From Thalassolituus alkanivorans (GTDB lineage: Bacteria; Pseudomonadota; Gammaproteobacteria; Pseudomonadales; Oceanobacteraceae), in assembly GCF_020447205.1 (NCBI RefSeq), contig NZ_JAJAEL010000006.1, positions 129,865 through 193,864 of the forward strand: a DNA stretch of 64,000 bases, read 5' to 3'. Positions 17,649 through 25,796 of the stretch are shown one piece after another. Both the position numbers and the translations under genes were made by a program. Below the pieces are notes generated by a model. It made no database searches. It saw only the letters and a list, made by a program, of their open reading frames with translations, and was not told the origin of the DNA. Every line of letters begins with the position of its first letter. Position 1 is the stretch's first letter.

Positions 17649-18464
17649 TTATCAACAAAAACTGTGGGTAATTCTCTGGGTAAGTTTCTGATAAGTGCCA
17701 CAAATCCAGTATTCATGCGGCTTCAGGTCAGATTGGCTGAAATAACAACAACAGCCAAATCTTATATAATTCAATGGCTTATATACTCCCTCCCGATTTG
17801 TTTCAGTTTTTTGACTTTTGAATGTCCGTTCAAAAAGAGAGACCCAGCGATGTGCATAACCACTCGGAGGTATATTTTTTAAGTCAAGGGAAAAACAATG
17901 CCAGTTGCGCTGAAAATGTCCTCAGTGCCCAGCAGGAAGGGCTGCCAAAATGTCCACAATTTCTGTGCATAACTTTGTGAGTAAGCTCTTGGAAAGTATC
18001 CCTGTTTCGCATAAACAGAGGCCCCACCTTAGATTGATCACTTTTTAACCAACATTAAAAATCCTTATTTTTCAACGACTTATAAAAATCAATAGTCATT
18101 TTGCCTATTTTCAGGCCAAATTTCTCCGGAATGAACAAGCCTATGGCCCAGTGTGCATAAGATGCATCATCTGAGTTCATCCTGCGCCAAAATAGAGCCT
18201 CCGGTTGCACCAGACCCGCCCCCGTCACTCAGCCTGAGAATAAAAGGCCTAGACGGTAAGTAATCACTTCCCTTAAAAATCTGTGGATAATTCAGGGGGT
18301 AAATTCTGAAAAAAGCCGCTGCCATCTGAGCGATGGAATGAAGAGCCAGCTCATAGGCTGCAATCGGTCAGAAAATATCCATAGAAAACAGACTGTTATA
18401 GTTTTAATACAAAGGTACTAATTTAATGGGGTGAATGTGAAGTAAATCGGTGCGCTGTGCATAA
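17649..18464 (-). promoter_or_regulatory. Cluster of five exact DnaA boxes in a gene-free AT-rich region
   Basis: On the plus strand TGTGCATAA occurs at 17851-17859, 17964-17972, 18152-18160 and 18456-18464, and TGTGGATAA at 18282-18290. Their complements are TTATGCACA and TTATCCACA, exact matches to the DnaA box TTATNCACA, all in one orientation. One-mismatch forms lie at 17649-17657 (TTATCAACA, opposite orientation), 17663-17671 (TGTGGGTAA) and 17976-17984 (TGTGAGTAA). No convincing gene exists between truC and dsbC. dnaA, dnaN, gidA and rpmH are absent, so this is more likely a datA-like DnaA-titration or DnaA-reactivation locus than oriC. That function is inference. Confidence 0.72.
17662..18309. 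repeat. Imperfect 30-bp direct repeat, two copies bracketing the DnaA-box region
   Basis: The segments 17662-17691 and 18281-18309 align closely: CTGTGGRTAATTC, then a short variable part, then GGTAA and TTCTGA. Each starts at a DnaA-box or near-box. The copies are about 620 bases apart. They suggest a duplicated regulatory module, not chance. Confidence 0.65.
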
Positions 18465-18479
18465 CCTTGCAAAAAGGTA

Positions 18480-18503
18480 TAAAAAAACCTCCCGCAGGAG
18501 GTT
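18480..18503 (-). terminator. Terminator of dsbC
   Basis: A stem AACCTCC / GGAGGTT with a four-base loop; on the minus strand it is followed by seven T residues. It lies about 30 bases past the dsbC stop. Confidence 0.88.
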
Positions 18504-18532
18504 TTCAGGTATTCCAGTAAACGATACTGAAA

Positions 18533-19399
18533 TTACATCACGCCGAGGCGACGGGCGAGATCATCTGCCGGCATATAACCGGGGAACAGACGGCCATCAT
18601 CAACCACGATCGCCGGAGTACCGGTTACACCCACTTCCTGGCCAAGATCGTACTGGGCAGCAATAGGAGCACCACAGTCTTTGCTCTTGTCCATCATCGC
18701 CACAACCTGTCCCTGCAGGGCACGGTACTGGTCTTCCAGTTCTGCTGAACCACCAGACTGGCGCAGACGCTGACCCAGCATATTCATGTCACGCTGAGTG
18801 TTCTTCATGCTGGTCATTGCGGACTTGCGATCAGCCTGACACCAGACATAGTTAATCTTGCGATAGGAATCGGTCAGCTCGCCATTGCGCGGATCTTTGA
18901 TACCGGCACGTGGATAAGCCAGATAACGCACAGTAATACCCAGCTCGTTCAGGCGTGGGATTTCCTGATGCAGCTTCTGGCAATAGCCACAGTCAATATC
19001 GGTAAAGACGTTGATCAGGGCTTTCTGTTCACCCTTGGCTTTGAATACAACCGTCTGACTGTCAGTGACGGCCGCCAGGCGCTCAGCACGCTTCGGATTG
19101 TTACGGTTCTGGGTGATGTTCTGCGGACCTTCGGCACTCAGCTCATACAGCTCATCACGGTAAATAAAGTGACTCAGATCCGGTGTCATGTGCATAACAG
19201 AACCGTCAATCAGGACCACTTCCAAAATCTGGTTGCCAGCCAAAGGCGCAACTTCACGTACCTGCAGACGCGGACCGAAAGCCTGCACCAGTTTGGCTTC
19301 GACCTGCTTGTCGAGCGGCAGCGCTTTGTCAGCGGCGGCGCCCATTGCCGGTAACGTCAGGCTCAGGCCCAGCGCGGCGGCTAAAAGTGTTTTCTTCAT
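18533..19399 (-). CDS. dsbC: Thiol:disulfide interchange protein DsbC
   Basis: The 288-residue protein has a Sec signal (MKKTLLAAALGLSLTL..., cleavage near residue 20-22), an N-terminal dimerisation domain and a thioredoxin fold with active site CGYC and cis-Pro motif GVTGTPAIV. DsbC isomerises wrong disulfides in the periplasm and is kept reduced by DsbD. The second, structural cysteine pair (VWCQAD and SKDCGA) is present but its members are 55 residues apart against about 22 in E. coli; the extra ~35 residues are hydrophilic and helical. The ATG at 19399 has AAGG upstream. Position beside rplS is conserved in relatives, but the usual xerD and hom neighbours are not seen. Confidence 0.92.
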   Translation of the reverse strand: MKKTLLAAALGLSLTLPAMGAAADKALPLDKQVEAKLVQAFGPRLQVREVAPLAGNQILEVVLIDGSVMHMTPDLSHFIYRDELYELSAEGPQNITQNRNNPKRAERLAAVTDSQTVVFKAKGEQKALINVFTDIDCGYCQKLHQEIPRLNELGITVRYLAYPRAGIKDPRNGELTDSYRKINYVWCQADRKSAMTSMKNTQRDMNMLGQRLRQSGGSAELEDQYRALQGQVVAMMDKSKDCGAPIAAQYDLGQEVGVTGTPAIVVDDGRLFPGYMPADDLARRLGVM

Positions 19400-19589
19400 T
19401 ACTGCAACCTTTACGTCATCATTCAGGCTTGGAGGCCCAGAGCCCTTGTTTGTTCCGGGCCCTACCCTTTCAAATGCGCCTGCCAGTGTCAAGAAAGTAA
19501 GTGTCAAACCAGACAGCAGTATATCAGCCGTACGTGCTTTTCTGATGACAAACACTGCACAGATATAACAACAAACATAAAAACGGGCA

Positions 19590-19618
19590 TAAAAAAACGG
19601 GCCAGAGGCCCGTTTTTT
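19590..19618 (-). terminator. Bidirectional terminator after rplS
   Basis: A stem ACGGGCC / GGCCCGT with a three-base loop has A-runs on one side and T-runs on the other, so it can act on both strands. It closes the rpsP-rimM-trmD-rplS operon. Confidence 0.9.
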
Positions 19619-19632
19619 CTGCAAGAGAAGGA

Positions 19633-19986
19633 TTAAACCTTTTCTTTGATACGTGCAGACTTACCGCTACGCTCACGCAGGTAGTACAGTTTCGCCTGAC
19701 GCACGTCACCGCGACGTTTAACAGCCAGGCTGTCAATCATCGGGCTGTGAGTCTGGAAAGTACGCTCAACGCCCACACCGTGGGAGATTTTACGTACAGT
19801 GAATGCAGAGTTCAGGCCACGGTTACGCTTACCGATAACTACGCCTTCGAACGCCTGCAGACGCTCACGGTTACCTTCTTTTACTTTAACCTGCACAACA
19901 ACGGTATCACCGGTGCTGAATGCAGGGATGTTGTCTTTCAGCTGCGCATTTTCAATCTGCTGAATGATTGGGTTCTTGTTGCTCAT
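19633..19986 (-). CDS. rplS: 50S ribosomal protein L19
   Basis: The 117-residue protein is full-length L19. It includes the typical [39 protein letters not shown] and [13 protein letters not shown] blocks and the basic C-terminus. L19 sits at the 30S-50S interface of the ribosome. It is the last gene of the rpsP operon, ten bases after trmD, and is followed by a strong terminator. Confidence 0.98.
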   Translation of the reverse strand: MSNKNPIIQQIENAQLKDNIPAFSTGDTVVVQVKVKEGNRERLQAFEGVVIGKRNRGLNSAFTVRKISHGVGVERTFQTHSPMIDSLAVKRRGDVRQAKLYYLRERSGKSARIKEKV

Positions 19987-19996
19987 TGTTCGCTCC

Positions 19997-20752
19997 TTAA
20001 CAGTCTGCTGAGTTCTGTTCTAGCTCTTGCAGATACTCTGTCAATAACCTTTGTTGCTCGTTTGTCAGTTCCAGCGCTTCCAGTAAATCCGGTCTGCGCT
20101 GCCAGGTTCTGCCCAGTGACTGCTTAAGGCGCCACTGGCGGATCTTTTCGTGGTTGCCACTCAGCAACACGTCCGGTACGGCCTGCCCTTCGTAAACTTC
20201 CGGGCGGGTGTAATGTGGACAATCCAGCAAGCCTTCCATAAAGGAGTCCTGCTGTGCCGACTGGTCATGCCCCAGCACGCCGGGTACCAATCGGATCACG
20301 GCATCCATCAGCGTCATGGCAGCCAGTTCGCCACCACTGAGAACAAAATCGCCAAGAGACCACTCTTCGTCGACTTCGCGCTCAATCAAACGCTCATCAA
20401 TACCTTCGTACCGTCCGGCCACCAGAATCAGTTTGTCGCGCTGAGCAAGCTCTAACACGCCGGCCTGATCCAGCTTGCGTCCCTGAGGTGATAAATAAAT
20501 CACCTTAGCGCCTTCCCCCGCGGCCGTTCTGGCTGCGTGGATGGCATCCTGCAGAGGCTGAATTTTCATCAGCATGCCGGGGCCGCCGCCGTATGGACGA
20601 TCGTCCACGGTCTGGTAGTTATCGTAGGCGAAATCACGCGGATTCCAGCATTCGATACTCACTTTTTCCTGTTTGACTGCCCGCCCGCTGACACCATGGT
20701 CGGTGAGTGCGCGGAACATGTCAGGAAAGAGGGAAATAACCCCAAACCACAT
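19997..20752 (-). CDS. trmD: tRNA (guanosine(37)-N1)-methyltransferase TrmD
   Basis: The 251-residue SPOUT-class methyltransferase uses S-adenosylmethionine to make m1G37 in tRNAs with G36, which prevents +1 frameshifting. The hallmark sequences are present: [11 protein letters not shown] at the start, [14 protein letters not shown], the trefoil-knot region [12 protein letters not shown] and [10 protein letters not shown]. The ATG at 20752 gives the family's usual start; a longer frame upstream overlaps rimM. It is third in the rpsP operon, 16 bases after rimM. Confidence 0.97.
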   Translation of the reverse strand: MWFGVISLFPDMFRALTDHGVSGRAVKQEKVSIECWNPRDFAYDNYQTVDDRPYGGGPGMLMKIQPLQDAIHAARTAAGEGAKVIYLSPQGRKLDQAGVLELAQRDKLILVAGRYEGIDERLIEREVDEEWSLGDFVLSGGELAAMTLMDAVIRLVPGVLGHDQSAQQDSFMEGLLDCPHYTRPEVYEGQAVPDVLLSGNHEKIRQWRLKQSLGRTWQRRPDLLEALELTNEQQRLLTEYLQELEQNSADC

Positions 20753-20768
20753 AATTACAACACCGGGC

Positions 20769-21308
20769 TTAAAAATCCGGGTCCCAGTCAACCTGGATTT
20801 CACCGTTATCCAGATCAACTTCAAGAACGATTGTTTCTGCGTATGGAATCAGACGTTCGCGCTTATCAATGCTGCCTTCGCAACCTTTTACGCTCATCAC
20901 CTGATTACCGCCGCCGGAATCAAACAGTTCTTTCACCTGGCCCAGCCACACGCCGTCGGTGTTAACCACCTTCAAGCCTTCGAGCTGGAACCAATAATGT
21001 TCGTCTTCTTCGAGTTCCGGTAACTCCGAAGTAGGTACACCGATTTCAATCTGGGATAACGCCAGAGCGGCATCCCGGTCGGTAATTCCTGCCAGAGCTA
21101 CAGCCAACCCTTTTGGCTGGAGTTTGCTGTCGGTCACCTTGAATTCGCGCCACTGTCCGTTAATACGTAACAGCCAGGTCGGGTAATCCAGGATGTTGGT
21201 CATGGGATCTGTGTACGAATACACCTTCACCCAGCCTTTAATACCAAATGCGGTGGTTACTTTACCGAGGACGGTGATTTCCTCACCCGCAATCTGGTCG
21301 TTCAACAT
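20769..21308 (-). CDS. rimM: Ribosome maturation factor RimM
   Basis: The 179-residue protein assists 16S rRNA processing and late 30S head assembly. The N-terminal RimM domain has [19 protein letters not shown]; the C-terminal PRC-barrel has [15 protein letters not shown] and a glycine-rich [13 protein letters not shown] region. I chose the ATG at 21308 with GGAG nine bases upstream; a TTG at 21329 in frame would add seven residues. It follows rpsP in the operon by about 20 bases. Confidence 0.95.
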   Translation of the reverse strand: MLNDQIAGEEITVLGKVTTAFGIKGWVKVYSYTDPMTNILDYPTWLLRINGQWREFKVTDSKLQPKGLAVALAGITDRDAALALSQIEIGVPTSELPELEEDEHYWFQLEGLKVVNTDGVWLGQVKELFDSGGGNQVMSVKGCEGSIDKRERLIPYAETIVLEVDLDNGEIQVDWDPDF

Positions 21309-21329
21309 CAGAACTCCGGTCGTCGCCAA

Positions 21330-21581
21330 TTAAGCCTGAGCTTTTTTGGCTTGCTTCAGTAAGCTAGCTACGCGATCAGTTGGCTGAGCACCTTTGGCCA
21401 ACCAGTATTCAACGCGTTCCGCATCGATGCGGAAAGCAACTTCCTGGCCGCGAGCAACAGGGTTAAAGAACCCAACGCGCTCGATAAAGCGACCGTCGCG
21501 AGGGCTACGCGCGTCAGCTACGTTAATGTGATAAAAAGGACGTTTTTTAGAGCCACCACGGGCCAAACGGATTACTACCAT
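21330..21581 (-). CDS. rpsP: 30S ribosomal protein S16
   Basis: The 83-residue protein is a full-length S16, opening [19 protein letters not shown], with [19 protein letters not shown] and a basic tail. S16 binds the 5' domain of 16S rRNA. It is the first gene of the rpsP-rimM-trmD-rplS operon. Confidence 0.98.
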   Translation of the reverse strand: MVVIRLARGGSKKRPFYHINVADARSPRDGRFIERVGFFNPVARGQEVAFRIDAERVEYWLAKGAQPTDRVASLLKQAKKAQA

Positions 21582-21729
21582 AGTTTCAGATCACTCCGAT
21601 CGTTTATCAAGGGACAGGTTTTGGGATCGCCTGCCGTTCATCAACTCATCTGCCCCAACACCATTACAGCGGCATGTTATGCACGCAAACATGGCATCCA
21701 GCCAGACGAGACCTAATAAAAGGGCGCGT

Positions 21730-21758
21730 AGTGTATAAAATCTGCCCTGCTGCCACAA
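21730..21758 (-). promoter_or_regulatory. Candidate sigma-70 promoter of the rpsP operon
   Basis: On the minus strand TTGTGG (21758-21753) and TACACT (21735-21730) are separated by 17 bases, about 150 bases upstream of rpsP. The -35 match is weak. It overlaps the short spacer downstream of the lipid operon, in which I see no obvious terminator. Confidence 0.4.
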
Positions 21759-21773
21759 GCATTCATTCACGCC

Positions 21774-22970
21774 TCAGACAGCACTGTCTTTGAGTTTGTT
21801 ACGGTACAGCCATTGTTTAACCAGCAGCGCGGTCAGCGGGAAGGTCAGAATGTACAGGGCCACCACCGTCCAGCTCAGATCCAGCCACCAGCCAAGTATC
21901 AGAGCAACGCCAACAGCCGAGTCGATCTGATCAAGGGCGATAAACCAGTAACGCTGTTCTTCCGGCACCTGCCCCGGCGCAATGCCCAGCCGGCGCTTAA
22001 ACCAGGAATTGGGCAATTCGCCGAGAATATAGCCAGCGCCGGCAACCGCACCGGCCAGCAGCAGTGAGTAACCACTCCACACGGTCGGCCAGCCCAGCGC
22101 CTGAAATATCAGTTCCAGTGGCCACAGACAGAGCGCGCCCAGCGCCGTCAGCAGCGGCACCAATAAAACGCCGCGCCAGGTTTTGTTGGCACCAAAGGCC
22201 GATTTCCACACCGGCCGGGCAAGAGAAGGCAGCACGTCATTGCTGACACACCACATATGCGCCACACCGCCAATCACCACCGGCACCTGCAGGTACAGCG
22301 CCATCAGCAGCGGATGCAACGGCGCCTGTGTGCCCTTAGCCGCCAGCGTGGTGGCGCACAGCAGCGAGAAACCACCCAGCGTAATCCACAGCATCTGTGC
22401 CAGTGAGGTGAACTTAAAGAACGGCCGGGCGCGCAGCATCTGTACCGAAAACCACAGCAGCACCAGCGCCAGCAGGCCTTTAATAAAGGCAGTCCAACCC
22501 AGCCAATGCTCCAGCAATACCAATGGCGCAATAATCAGCAGACTCCAGAATACCGGCATGCCCAGATAGGCCGGACGGGCGCTGCCCTTACTCGCATCCT
22601 CAATATTGCCGGTCTGATTGAATACCGACAGACGGATACAACCCGCGGCGACCATAGTCACCAGCGCCACGGCATAAGCACCATCAAAACCCCACTGCAG
22701 TAAAATCAGCGCCGGACTGACCAGATAAATCAGCACGTCCATAAAACCATCGAGGTAACGACCAAACTCACGGGTCAGCCCCCAGCGCCGGGCCAGCAAG
22801 CCATCCAGCGCATCGGCGGTCATCGCCAGAAACAGCAACGCCAGCGCCGTCAGCAGCTCCTGTTGCAAGGTAAAAAACAAGGCCAGCAAGGTCAGCGGAA
22901 CACTGCTCAGGGTGATCAGATCAACCCGGTTCAGGCGGATAATCCAGCCACCGGCCGGTAAACTGCTCAT
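21774..22970 (-). CDS. Fusion: CDP-alcohol phosphatidyltransferase + CDP-archaeol-synthase-like (CarS/DUF46) domain
   Basis: The 398-residue integral membrane protein has two catalytic halves. Residues 1-200 are a CDP-alcohol phosphatidyltransferase with the complete motif D53-x2-D56-G57-x2-A60-R61-x8-G70-x3-D74-x3-D78, which exchanges CMP on a CDP-lipid for an alcohol. Residues ~220-390 resemble CarS (PF01864, the CTP:archaetidic-acid cytidylyltransferase of archaea): GANKTWRG at 260-267, GELPNSWFKRR at 317-327 and LDQIDS at 346-351. One polypeptide could thus activate a lipid phosphate with CTP and then attach a head group. It is the last gene of the seven-gene operon, and its ATG overlaps the preceding stop (ATGA). 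Lipid and alcohol substrates are unknown. Confidence 0.82.
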   Translation of the reverse strand: MSSLPAGGWIIRLNRVDLITLSSVPLTLLALFFTLQQELLTALALLFLAMTADALDGLLARRWGLTREFGRYLDGFMDVLIYLVSPALILLQWGFDGAYAVALVTMVAAGCIRLSVFNQTGNIEDASKGSARPAYLGMPVFWSLLIIAPLVLLEHWLGWTAFIKGLLALVLLWFSVQMLRARPFFKFTSLAQMLWITLGGFSLLCATTLAAKGTQAPLHPLLMALYLQVPVVIGGVAHMWCVSNDVLPSLARPVWKSAFGANKTWRGVLLVPLLTALGALCLWPLELIFQALGWPTVWSGYSLLLAGAVAGAGYILGELPNSWFKRRLGIAPGQVPEEQRYWFIALDQIDSAVGVALILGWWLDLSWTVVALYILTFPLTALLVKQWLYRNKLKDSAV

Positions 22971-24667
22971 ATTGATGTACTCTCCGTTTTGTTCCAGGTA
23001 ACCACCATGTCGGTACGGCCTGCAGCCGCCATCTGACGCAGCAGCGGACGGTCAATCTTGCTGTTGTGGCGACCATCCACCGGCATGTACTTCAGTCTGG
23101 CAACCTGCCATTCACCGGCCGGCAGCAAAGCCAGCAACGCACTTTTCAGGTTTTCCAGAGGCTCGTCACAACACAGGAACAGCCAGCTCTGCTGTTCATA
23201 GCCAATCAGCGCGCTGCGCTGTACACCGGCCAGCGCATCCAGCTGTTGCTCCAGCCAGAGCGGCTGCAAACGGCGCTGGCTGCCAAGCTGCACCGCATCT
23301 TTTACCCGGCCACTGAGCCACAACCTGCCCTGTTCATCGAGCCAGCCGGTATCGCCGGTACGGTGCCAGACCAGGCTATCGGCGCGCGGGATTTTGTTTT
23401 CTGCATCGGCCTGAGGGTTGTGGTAATAACCACGCAGCACATGACGGCCGGCGACCAGAATTTCGCCCTCTTCGCCCACATCACAACGGCCATCCCGCAC
23501 ATGATGTTCATTAACAGGGCTTTCGTTAACCAGACTTTCATTGAGAAGGGCATCGCTGTTTGCAGGCAGATTGCAGATCAGCACATCGGTGTCTTCGGCA
23601 ATATCGCCCACCAGCAAAGCGGCCACACCGGGCTGCCCGTCACTGTGCAGATAATCCTGTAGCAGCAATGAGGCGATGGGCTCAGCTTCGGTGGAACCAT
23701 AGGCAATACGCGCATAGGCATTGGGGAAGACCTGCAACAGATCGCGCGCCAGCAGCTGACTGACCGGCGCACCGCCAATTACCAGACTGGTGATCTGCGG
23801 TAAGGTCGTCTTACGCAGTAACAGCTCATCACAAAGGGCGCGGAAATAGGCCGGCGCACCACTGATGCGGGTAACACCCTGCTGCTGCCAGCGTGTCAGA
23901 ACCGCTGCCGCATCCACCTGTGCCGGAGCGGCCAGATCCACCTCTGGCAAACAGCTGCTCATGCCGCAACTGAGGTTATGCAGCACCATCACCGGGAAAC
24001 ACGGGCTGTCACGCTCGCCATCGGCATCCGGCCAGTGATGGCGAATCGCGGCATGCTGGGCATCCAGACTGGCATGAGTCCGGTCGGCGCCTTTCGGCCG
24101 GCCGGTACTGCCGGAGGTAAAAGAAATAAGACCGTGATCGCCTGTGGGAGGCACCGCCAGCTGCGGCCATGTGCCGCTATCAACAGACGCCAGCTTGCCC
24201 TTAAACGCCGCCAGCGCTTTACTCAGCGAACGACTTCCTAACGTTGTCCGGTCAATACTGAAGCGCTTTAAAGACCAGAGCTCAGGAATCAGCCAGAACC
24301 AGCGCAACAGCGCCTGCATACTGACAATCGCCACCGGGCGGGCATCGGCCAGTGCCATACGGATTTTCTTGCGGCCCATGCCGGTATCGATAAACACCGC
24401 CACCAGACCGGAGGCCAGCAAACTCAGCACCACCGCATACAGGTCAACCGACGGCCGGGCGATCACCACCACCCGCTCGCCGGGCTGCAATCCCTGCTGC
24501 TGCCACAGTAACTGCAACGCACTCACACGCTGCATCAGCTCACCATAGGTACATTGCTCAGCGCCCAGACAACGACGCCCCTGCATTAATGGAATATCCA
24601 GCGCCAACCGCTGCGGATTACGCCGTGCCTCCTCAAGCACATGACGGCAGAAATTCAGCCCGCTCAT
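22967..24667 (-). CDS. AMP-dependent synthetase/ligase, OleC-like
   Basis: The 566-residue enzyme belongs to the ANL adenylating superfamily. The P-loop-like A3 motif FTSGSTGRPKG (183-193), YGSTEAEPIA (322-331), and the hinge region WHRTGDTGWLDEQGRLWLSGR are clear. The usual A10 lysine region reads GRHNSKIDR, close to the RHNAKI form of OleC-type enzymes and fatty-acid ligases of peptide-synthase type. Such enzymes activate a carboxylate as acyl-AMP to form a CoA ester, or in OleC close a beta-lactone. It starts at the ATG immediately after the previous stop. A repeated short linker (NESLVNESPVNEHH) lies in the C-terminal half. Substrate unknown. Confidence 0.85.
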   Translation of the reverse strand: MSGLNFCRHVLEEARRNPQRLALDIPLMQGRRCLGAEQCTYGELMQRVSALQLLWQQQGLQPGERVVVIARPSVDLYAVVLSLLASGLVAVFIDTGMGRKKIRMALADARPVAIVSMQALLRWFWLIPELWSLKRFSIDRTTLGSRSLSKALAAFKGKLASVDSGTWPQLAVPPTGDHGLISFTSGSTGRPKGADRTHASLDAQHAAIRHHWPDADGERDSPCFPVMVLHNLSCGMSSCLPEVDLAAPAQVDAAAVLTRWQQQGVTRISGAPAYFRALCDELLLRKTTLPQITSLVIGGAPVSQLLARDLLQVFPNAYARIAYGSTEAEPIASLLLQDYLHSDGQPGVAALLVGDIAEDTDVLICNLPANSDALLNESLVNESPVNEHHVRDGRCDVGEEGEILVAGRHVLRGYYHNPQADAENKIPRADSLVWHRTGDTGWLDEQGRLWLSGRVKDAVQLGSQRRLQPLWLEQQLDALAGVQRSALIGYEQQSWLFLCCDEPLENLKSALLALLPAGEWQVARLKYMPVDGRHNSKIDRPLLRQMAAAGRTDMVVTWNKTESTSI

Positions 24668-24668
24668 A

Positions 24669-25796
24669 TCAGCCTTCCTGAGCAGCCGCGCTGGCCAGCT
24701 GTTTGGTAAACAGACCATACACCCGCACTTCTTCGCCGTTGTGGGCATAACGCAGTGACGGATTATCTTCACGCACCAGAGCCGCAGCCACGCGCTGATA
24801 GTGAGGTGCCGCCCAGCAGGTCAGCTGCATCGACATCAGGGTGAACAGACCGGCCTGACGATAATCGGGATGAATAGCCCCTGTTTTCGCCAGCGCCAGA
24901 CGCGGCTCAGGCAACAGTGCCGCATGCTGGGCGTAGCTGATATCCGCAGCCTTCATCAATGGGCCAGCAACTTGCAGCGGACTGTAATCCGGATAACACA
25001 GGAAAAATCCGGCAATGGCGCCGCTCTTATGCCGTACCAGTACCGACGACTGCGGGCAGAGCTTGCGCGCAAAAGGCTCACCACAGGCGGCGACAAACTG
25101 TGCTTCGCTGATCGGGCTGTAGGCAAAGTTCTGGCGGAACATACGGTCGATTAACGGATACAGCTCCGGCAGATTATTCATCCAGGTGTCGCCATCCAGA
25201 CGGCTGACAATAAATTCACCCTGCAATTGCTGTAACGCCTGCGCCAGTGGTTTTTCCATCTGTAGCGCCAGTGCCGGTAAATTATTATTAATGCGGGTGT
25301 AATAGCGGTAATGAATATCGTAACCCAGCGCCTGTAATTGCTCGCCATAACTGAGCGGATTATAGGGTTCGCCGGCAAATACCGGCCCCGGCATACCGCC
25401 CTGCTCATCGGCTAAGCGCAAACGGTACGGGCCGTAGGTATTAAAATTAATCGGCCCGTAAATACGCTCCGCTCCCTGCTCGGCGGCCCAGCGCTCAAAG
25501 CGGGCGAATAAATCCCGCTGCGCATTCAGTACCCTGTCGTTGTCGCCGCTGTTTTCCCAGAAACCGAAATAGGCAACGGCTTCATCATTAATACGCTGCT
25601 CGGGATTAAAAAAACCGGCTAAACGACAACCTTCTGCGGTTTCTGCCCAGGCACGGCCAGTGCGGAAATAATCATTTGCCGTACTGAACTGACGGCGCAC
25701 TGTGGCTTCATCTTCACCCAGCCAGAAGGCATCGTCGCTGTAACGCTCACGGGCAATACGAAAAAAATCATCACTCAGTTCCGGGATGCTGTTCAT
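24669..25796 (-). CDS. GNAT-like N-acyltransferase family protein (YghO-like)
   Basis: The 375-residue cytoplasmic protein resembles the long GNAT-fold proteins related to E. coli YghO. It has a GFWENSGD segment, the family-typical GPINFNTYGPYRLRL near residues 115-130, and a C-terminal GNAT half with LAKTGAIHPDYRQAGLFTLM, matching the acetyl-CoA binding region. Such enzymes transfer an acyl group from acyl-CoA or acyl-carrier protein to an amine, but no member of this subgroup has a function I can name securely. It is fifth in the operon; its ATG overlaps the stop of the phosphotransferase gene (ATGA). It lies directly before the adenylating enzyme, so the two may act in sequence. Confidence 0.65.
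   Translation of the reverse strand: MNSIPELSDDFFRIARERYSDDAFWLGEDEATVRRQFSTANDYFRTGRAWAETAEGCRLAGFFNPEQRINDEAVAYFGFWENSGDNDRVLNAQRDLFARFERWAAEQGAERIYGPINFNTYGPYRLRLADEQGGMPGPVFAGEPYNPLSYGEQLQALGYDIHYRYYTRINNNLPALALQMEKPLAQALQQLQGEFIVSRLDGDTWMNNLPELYPLIDRMFRQNFAYSPISEAQFVAACGEPFARKLCPQSSVLVRHKSGAIAGFFLCYPDYSPLQVAGPLMKAADISYAQHAALLPEPRLALAKTGAIHPDYRQAGLFTLMSMQLTCWAAPHYQRVAAALVREDNPSLRYAHNGEEVRVYGLFTKQLASAAAQEG

Noticed and set aside
17590-18532. The DnaA-box cluster as the chromosomal origin
   Set aside because: The genes that normally flank oriC in these bacteria (dnaA-dnaN, gidA, rpmH) are absent and no clear 13-mer AT-rich unwinding array was seen; kept as a titration or regulatory locus.
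22967-24667. Assignment of the adenylating enzyme as OleC of an olefin pathway
   Set aside because: OleA, OleB and OleD are absent from the operon; only the ligase resembles that pathway.
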